From Candidatus Eiseniibacteriota bacterium (GTDB lineage Bacteria > Eisenbacteria > RBG-16-71-46): 9,462 bases of DNA. Each line of letters opens with the position of its first letter. The first letter of the stretch is position 1. The stretch lies in contig JAIOPA010000199.1 of assembly GCA_021414165.1 (NCBI GenBank), positions 1 through 9,462 of the forward strand, written 5' to 3'. Below, piece after piece: positions 5,893-9,462 of this stretch. Both the position numbers and the translations under genes were made by a program. A model generated the notes under the pieces. It was not told the origin of the DNA, ran no database searches, and was given only the letters and a program-made list of their open reading frames with translations.

Positions 5893-7452
5893 ACCAAGCG
5901 CGCCGATGGCCAACTGGAGCGCGACCGCGTGGAGCGCTGGCTGCAGACGCTCGAGCTGCAGCACTACGCCACGCCGCGCTCGGACCTGCGCATCATGTCG
6001 TCGTTCCGGATCACCGACCTCGCCTATCGGGGTCTGCCCGACCAGAGCCGCCAGCCGCAGGGCAGCGTGCAGGTGACGCATCCGTGGGCCAGCGTGTTCG
6101 CGGCCTACCGGCCCACCACGGTCACGGGCGGGCTCGGGCCCAATGGCGCTTCGAGCGGCCCCGACTCCACGCGCGGCACCACGATCACGTCGCGCGCGCA
6201 GGAGACCGTGCTCACCGGGCAGATCGCGCCGCCGCAGTGGCCACGGCTCGACGTGGCGTGGACGCGGCGGCACCGCAACCCCGACGCCATGACCAAGGAA
6301 GAGACCGGGACGTCGCGCACCGCGCGCATGAGCTGGACCAACGATCATCTCAATCTGTACGGCGGCATGGGCGACCAGCAGGCGATCCGTGCGGGCATCG
6401 ATGCCGGCACCACGCAGCGCACCGCGAACGCCGGTGGCTCGCTGCACCTGTCGCCGTCCCGTACGACGAACATGGACCTGGCCTACGACCTCAATGACTC
6501 GCGCGCTGGCCAGCCGGGCCGCTCATACGGCTCCTCGCGCGGGCACAGTGCCTCGCTCAACGCCGGCTGGCGTCCGGGCACGCTCGTGAGTGGTTCGGGC
6601 AGCTGGTTGTGGCGGCGGGCGGAATCGCGGGGCCCCCAGACGACGCGGAGCGAGGACCATGAAGGGTCGGCCCAGCTCTCGATCGACCCTGCGGGCCCGC
6701 TTCGCCTCATGGCCGCCTCGGGCGCGCGCACGGTGCGCACCACCGCGGGGCAGCGGCTCGCCACGTCGGTGAGCGGTGTGGCCTCGTTGGACGGCCGCGT
6801 GCGTCCGGGCTGGAACGGCCTGGCCGCGTTCACGCACGTCACCAACTGGGCGCCGGGGCTGAGGCCGTGGTCGATCGAGGCGGTGCGCGCGGGCTCGCAG
6901 ATCGTGGTGGTGCGAGGGCTCGAGTGCGCAGCCGACGCGCAGGTCTCGACCAGCGACGACACCACGCTGCGCGACGTGAGCACGACCACCGAGGCGAATG
7001 CGCGGCTGCGCATGACGCCGTGGAAGGCGTTCACGCTGGGTTGGAACGGCCGGCTGTCGCGCGCCGGTGGTGCAGTGCTGCGTGGAAACGCCAGCGCAGC
7101 GCGCACGTCGGCGTTCGATGTGCGCTGGCGGCCGTTCGGGCGCTTCGAGCTCACGGGCACCACGGCCAGCACGGTGGCGCGTGGCGGTATCTACACCACC
7201 ACGCGCAGCGCGAGCGGCCGTTGGCAGCCGCACCCGAGCGCGCAGATCGTGGCGGATTGGTCCAAGAACAATGACATCCGTGCGCTCACCGGGTCGCAGA
7301 CGGTGAACGGTCGTGAAGTGTGGTCGCTGCACGTGCTGGCGCTGGTGACGCGCAAGCTGCAGGTGGATGCGGCGGCCGGTGTGGCGGATCGCGGCAGCGA
7401 GAGAGAGAACCGCCAGGGGACGCTCACATTGACGTGGGCGTTCGGGAGGTAG
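5890..7452 (+). CDS. Outer-membrane beta-barrel (porin-like) ORF lacking its own signal peptide
   Basis: The 520-residue product is rich in alternating polar/hydrophobic stretches with Tyr, Trp, Thr, Ser, Gly and Arg, typical of transmembrane beta-strands, for example QGSVQVTHPWASVFAAYRP, NLYGGMGDQQAIRAGIDAG, TNMDLAYDLND, SASLNAGWRPG, FTLGWNGRLSR and FDVRWRPFGRFELTG. It ends in TLTLTWAFGR, a strand with aromatic residues near the C-terminus. The first ~40 residues are charged and helical, with no signal peptide, so it could not be exported alone by Sec. It is in frame with the upstream decahaem cytochrome across one UGA and has no proximal ribosome-binding site, so it is probably expressed by readthrough or translational coupling, or is the 3' part of a broken fusion gene. 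It is shorter than MtrB (about 700 residues). Likely role: the outer-membrane sleeve of a porin-cytochrome conduit. No specific family is assigned. Confidence 0.8.
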   Translation: MTKRADGQLERDRVERWLQTLELQHYATPRSDLRIMSSFRITDLAYRGLPDQSRQPQGSVQVTHPWASVFAAYRPTTVTGGLGPNGASSGPDSTRGTTITSRAQETVLTGQIAPPQWPRLDVAWTRRHRNPDAMTKEETGTSRTARMSWTNDHLNLYGGMGDQQAIRAGIDAGTTQRTANAGGSLHLSPSRTTNMDLAYDLNDSRAGQPGRSYGSSRGHSASLNAGWRPGTLVSGSGSWLWRRAESRGPQTTRSEDHEGSAQLSIDPAGPLRLMAASGARTVRTTAGQRLATSVSGVASLDGRVRPGWNGLAAFTHVTNWAPGLRPWSIEAVRAGSQIVVVRGLECAADAQVSTSDDTTLRDVSTTTEANARLRMTPWKAFTLGWNGRLSRAGGAVLRGNASAARTSAFDVRWRPFGRFELTGTTASTVARGGIYTTTRSASGRWQPHPSAQIVADWSKNNDIRALTGSQTVNGREVWSLHVLALVTRKLQVDAAAGVADRGSERENRQGTLTLTWAFGR

Positions 7453-7454
7453 TC

Positions 7455-8048
7455 ATGATCACCATGAGACGGATGACCGGTGCGGCTCTCGTGCTCGGCA
7501 TGCTCGCCACGGCGAGCAGCTGTGCGGCAGGCCCGCGGCTGTTCGTGAACCATAAAGCCGACCTCACGTACTACCAGCGCATCGCGGTGGTGCCGTTCGC
7601 GAACCTGACGGGCGACATGAACGCCGGTGAGCGCGTGACGCGCGCGTTCATGACCGAACTGGTCATGGCCGAGCGCTTCCAGATCGTGGAGCCCGGCGAG
7701 TTCCACGGCATGCTCGACCGCATCGGCGGACTGCCGGACGCACAGGGCCACGCGGATCCCAAGAAGCTGGCCGAGGCCGCCACGGCCGCCGAGGCCACGG
7801 GGCTCATCCGCGGCGCGGTGACCGAGTACTCGATCCAGCGCAACGGTAGCGACGAGGTGCCGGTGGTCACGTTCGACGCCGAGATGATCGATGTGGCCAC
7901 CCAGCAGACCGTGTGGCGCATCACGGTGAGCCAGCGCGGCCGCAGCCGGATCCCGGTGATCGGCGGCGCGAACCACAAGAGCTTCGGCATGGTCACGCAG
8001 GACGCCTGCCGTCAGGCGGTGAACGCGCTCAAGAAGGAGGCGTTCTGA
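7455..8048 (+). CDS. CsgG/LpoB-like outer-membrane lipoprotein, copy 1
   Basis: The product is 197 residues. A hydrophobic N-terminus ends in ASSC with Cys23, a plausible though not ideal lipobox. The body has the pattern of the CsgG/LpoB-type fold: YYQRIAVVPFANLTGD (about 39-54), a helix with VTRAFMTELVMAERFQIVEP, then ATGLIRGAVTEYSI and a strand VVTFDAEMIDVATQQTVWR. CsgG is about 260-280 residues and forms the curli export channel through added beta-hairpins; this protein is shorter and shows no obvious hairpins, so an LpoB-like periplasm-facing lipoprotein is closer. The start at 7455 is set by GGAGG ending five bases upstream, inside the end of the barrel ORF, so translation is coupled. 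The following gene is a paralogue, suggesting a hetero-complex helping to assemble or anchor the conduit or exported cytochrome. That role is inference. Confidence 0.82.
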   Translation: MITMRRMTGAALVLGMLATASSCAAGPRLFVNHKADLTYYQRIAVVPFANLTGDMNAGERVTRAFMTELVMAERFQIVEPGEFHGMLDRIGGLPDAQGHADPKKLAEAATAAEATGLIRGAVTEYSIQRNGSDEVPVVTFDAEMIDVATQQTVWRITVSQRGRSRIPVIGGANHKSFGMVTQDACRQAVNALKKEAF

Positions 8049-8656
8049 TGCGTGCGCGGGGTGGTTTGTTCTGCGCAGCGCTGGGGTTGGCGTTGCTCTG
8101 TGGCTGCAGCGCGCATGTGCCCGCGCCGCCGCCGGTGGGGTTGGCGAGCCACTTGCCGCGCGTGGCGATCCTGCCGCTCGAGAACCTGACGCCGCGCGGT
8201 GACGCGAGCGACCGGCTCACGCGCGTGCTCGCCGGTGTGCTGGGCGAGACGCGGCAGTGCCAGCCGGTGCAGCCGGGCGACGTGGACCAGGTGTTCATGG
8301 AGTTGCGCATCCGCGACGTGAACGGCGTGACGCGCGATCGCGTCTCCGAGGTCGCACAGCGGCTCGATGCGCGCTGGTTGCTGGCCGGCACGATCCTCGA
8401 ATACGGCGAGGTGCGCACGCCCGAGGGCGCGGTGCCCGCCGTGGGCATGACGCTTCGGCTGCTCGATGGCCGCAATGGCCGCACGGCATGGTCGGCCATG
8501 CGCGTCATGACCGGCGAGGACCACGAGACGCTGTTCGGTCTGGGCCGTGTGCGCAGTGTGGACCTGCTGTCCGAGAAGCTCGTCCGCCAGCTGCTCGGGG
8601 GCTTCAAGCTCCCGGCCGACGGCGACACCCTATTGGCCCGTGGAGCGAAGCGATGA
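8048..8656 (+). CDS. CsgG/LpoB-like outer-membrane lipoprotein, copy 2
   Basis: The product is 202 residues with a clear lipobox LCGC (Cys20) after a hydrophobic stretch, then a Pro/Ala-rich linker. It parallels the preceding protein: LPRVAILPLENLTPRGDASDRLTRVLAGVL matches its RIAVVPFANLTGDMNAGERVTRAF region, and DARWLLAGTILEYGEV with VGMTLRLLDGRNGRTAWSA matches its TGLIRGAVTEYS and DAEMIDVATQQTVWRI regions, so the two arose by duplication. The start overlaps the previous stop by one base (TGATG), with AAGGAGG seven bases upstream, so the two should be made in similar amounts. The product probably sits on the inner face of the outer membrane. The function is unknown. Confidence 0.85.
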   Translation: MRARGGLFCAALGLALLCGCSAHVPAPPPVGLASHLPRVAILPLENLTPRGDASDRLTRVLAGVLGETRQCQPVQPGDVDQVFMELRIRDVNGVTRDRVSEVAQRLDARWLLAGTILEYGEVRTPEGAVPAVGMTLRLLDGRNGRTAWSAMRVMTGEDHETLFGLGRVRSVDLLSEKLVRQLLGGFKLPADGDTLLARGAKR

Positions 8657-9231
8657 ACCGCCCGACCCTGCTCTGGCTTCCTGCCCTGCTGCTCGTGGCG
8701 CTACCGCTCGCCGCCGCCGAGAAGGCCCCGGCCCTGCTGCCCTCGCATGCGACGCCCGCCGCGCCGGTCGCGGTCCCCGCGGCCACCACGGCCACCGCGG
8801 CCACGGTCACCGACACGCTGCGCGTGGCCCAGGTCACGCTGGTCGTGGGGCACCGGGTGTTCACCGAGTTCCGTGATCGCATCGTGACGCCGCTCGACAC
8901 CGAGTTCCTGATCGGCGACTCGGAGTACACGGGCAAGGTGGTCGAGTTCCAGTCCGACTTCACCATGGACCTGGCCAGCCGCAAGGTGACCTCGCGTACG
9001 CTAGCGCCCAACAACCCGGCGGTGCGCGTGCTGGTGTGGAAGAACGGCGCGCCCGACGACACGTCGTGGGCGTTCCTCAAGATGCCGCCGCACTACGGCC
9101 GCAAGTCCATGCTCGCGTTCCAGCTCACGAAGGTGGAGTTCACGAACCACGCCACGATCGAGGCCGACAGCGCGCTCATCGCGCCGCGCCCCGCCGCAGC
9201 CGCGAAGCCCCACACCGGAGGCACCCACTGA
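8653..9231 (+). CDS. Exported protein of unknown function, possibly ResB-like periplasmic domain
   Basis: The product is 192 residues: a signal peptide (1-22, ending LAAA), an Ala/Thr/Pro-rich linker (about 24-55), and a folded region (about 56-170) rich in beta-strand patterns, including TEFLIGDSEYTGKVVEFQSDF, then RTLAPNNPAVRVLVWKNG and SWAFLKMPPHYGRKSMLAFQL. It has no cysteine and no CXXCH, so it binds no covalent haem. The combination of a strand ending in VEFQSDF, an NNPAVRV motif and a WAFLKMP motif reminds me of the periplasmic part of ResB-type cytochrome c biogenesis proteins; this is recollection, not a match I could test. The start overlaps the previous stop by four bases (ATGA), with GGAG seven bases upstream. 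Sitting between assembly-type lipoproteins and another cytochrome, it may act on apocytochromes or exported cytochrome. Confidence 0.78.
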   Translation: MNRPTLLWLPALLLVALPLAAAEKAPALLPSHATPAAPVAVPAATTATAATVTDTLRVAQVTLVVGHRVFTEFRDRIVTPLDTEFLIGDSEYTGKVVEFQSDFTMDLASRKVTSRTLAPNNPAVRVLVWKNGAPDDTSWAFLKMPPHYGRKSMLAFQLTKVEFTNHATIEADSALIAPRPAAAAKPHTGGTH

Positions 9232-9245
9232 CACCCCGCGCCGGC

Positions 9246-9462
9246 ATGACGCGCCCGCTGGCATGGGCGCTCGGACTCGTGACGATGTTCCTGCTCGTCA
9301 CGGCGCTCCCCGCTGCCCTGCAGGCGAAGTCCGCAGCCCCGGCGCGTAGCTGCTACGACTGTCACAGCGACCTCAAGAAGACGTGGGCCAAGAAGTTCGT
9401 GCACGAGCCGGTGGCCAAGGCCGATTGCGCCGCCTGCCATCTGAGCCACGGCTTCCAGCAGC
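9246..9462 (+). CDS. Paired-CXXCH multihaem cytochrome, 3' end cut off by window edge
   Basis: Seventy-two residues are visible: a signal peptide (about 1-27, ending ALQA) followed by CYDCH at 36-40 and CAACHLSH at 61-68, with an intervening FVHEPV. That arrangement (CXXCH, VHxPV, then CXXCHxxH) is typical of paired-CXXCH domains, and more haem sites probably follow. The ATG at 9246 is fourteen bases after the previous stop and has no good Shine-Dalgarno sequence close by; the only strong one, GGAGG at 9217-9221, sits six bases before an in-frame CTG at 9228 that overlaps the previous stop as CTGA. If CTG is used the protein gains six residues. It is likely a periplasmic electron carrier feeding the conduit. 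Confidence 0.85.
   Translation, partial: MTRPLAWALGLVTMFLLVTALPAALQAKSAAPARSCYDCHSDLKKTWAKKFVHEPVAKADCAACHLSHGFQQ

Noticed and set aside
4297..6447. Very long open frame on the minus strand (716 codons)
   Set aside because: It lies opposite the decahaem cytochrome and barrel; its translation is Arg/Ala/Gly/His-rich without domains, the usual mirror of a high-GC gene.
1..9462. Mobile elements, CRISPR arrays, tRNA or rRNA genes
   Set aside because: I saw no transposase or integrase motifs, no regularly spaced direct repeats and no tRNA-like cloverleaf or rRNA sequence on either strand.

Overview
The window comes from a high-GC, Gram-negative bacterium. Evidence is a CcmF-type (System I) haem-handling protein, an outer-membrane beta-barrel, two lipoproteins with lipoboxes and three multihaem c-type cytochromes. 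The phylum cannot be fixed from the sequence. The style of the cytochromes (paired CXXCH motifs) fits Gemmatimonadota, Acidobacteriota, Desulfuromonadia or related candidate phyla, but this is only an impression.

Layout. Positions 1-1376 on the minus strand carry the first 458 codons of ccmF, which runs off the left edge. A gene-poor divergent region of roughly 0.5-0.77 kb follows; its length depends on the start chosen for the next gene. It contains a very good match to a sigma-54 (-24/-12) promoter at 1803-1818 pointing right, some inverted repeats upstream of it and a nested hairpin at 1516-1561. From about 2148 every gene is on the plus strand: an exported NHL-repeat beta-propeller (2148-3191); a hexahaem c-type cytochrome with a clean signal peptide (3284-4321); a strong hairpin (4374-4407); a decahaem c-type cytochrome (4441-5886); a beta-barrel ORF in the same frame, separated from it by one UGA (5890-7452); two tandem CsgG/LpoB-like lipoproteins (7455-8048 and 8048-8656); an exported protein of unknown function (8653-9231); and the start of another paired-CXXCH cytochrome (from 9246, or from a CTG at 9228). 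The genes from 4441 on are packed with 2-3 nt gaps or 1-4 nt overlaps and look like one translationally coupled operon.

Interpretation. Taken together this looks like an extracellular electron-transfer locus. A small, apparently strongly expressed hexahaem cytochrome would be the extracellular component and possibly a cytochrome-nanowire subunit (OmcS/OmcE-like idea). A decahaem cytochrome plus barrel would be the transouter-membrane conduit. The NHL propeller, the two lipoproteins and the unknown exported protein would be assembly or secretion factors, and CcmF would supply covalent haem. The filament idea is inference; the cytochromes, barrel, operon packing and promoter motif are seen directly. 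The most unusual point is the barrel ORF: it has no signal peptide and no ribosome-binding site of its own, and lies in frame with the decahaem cytochrome across a single UGA followed by C. This suggests a cytochrome-porin fusion, either split by a point change (or sequencing error) or joined by stop-codon readthrough.
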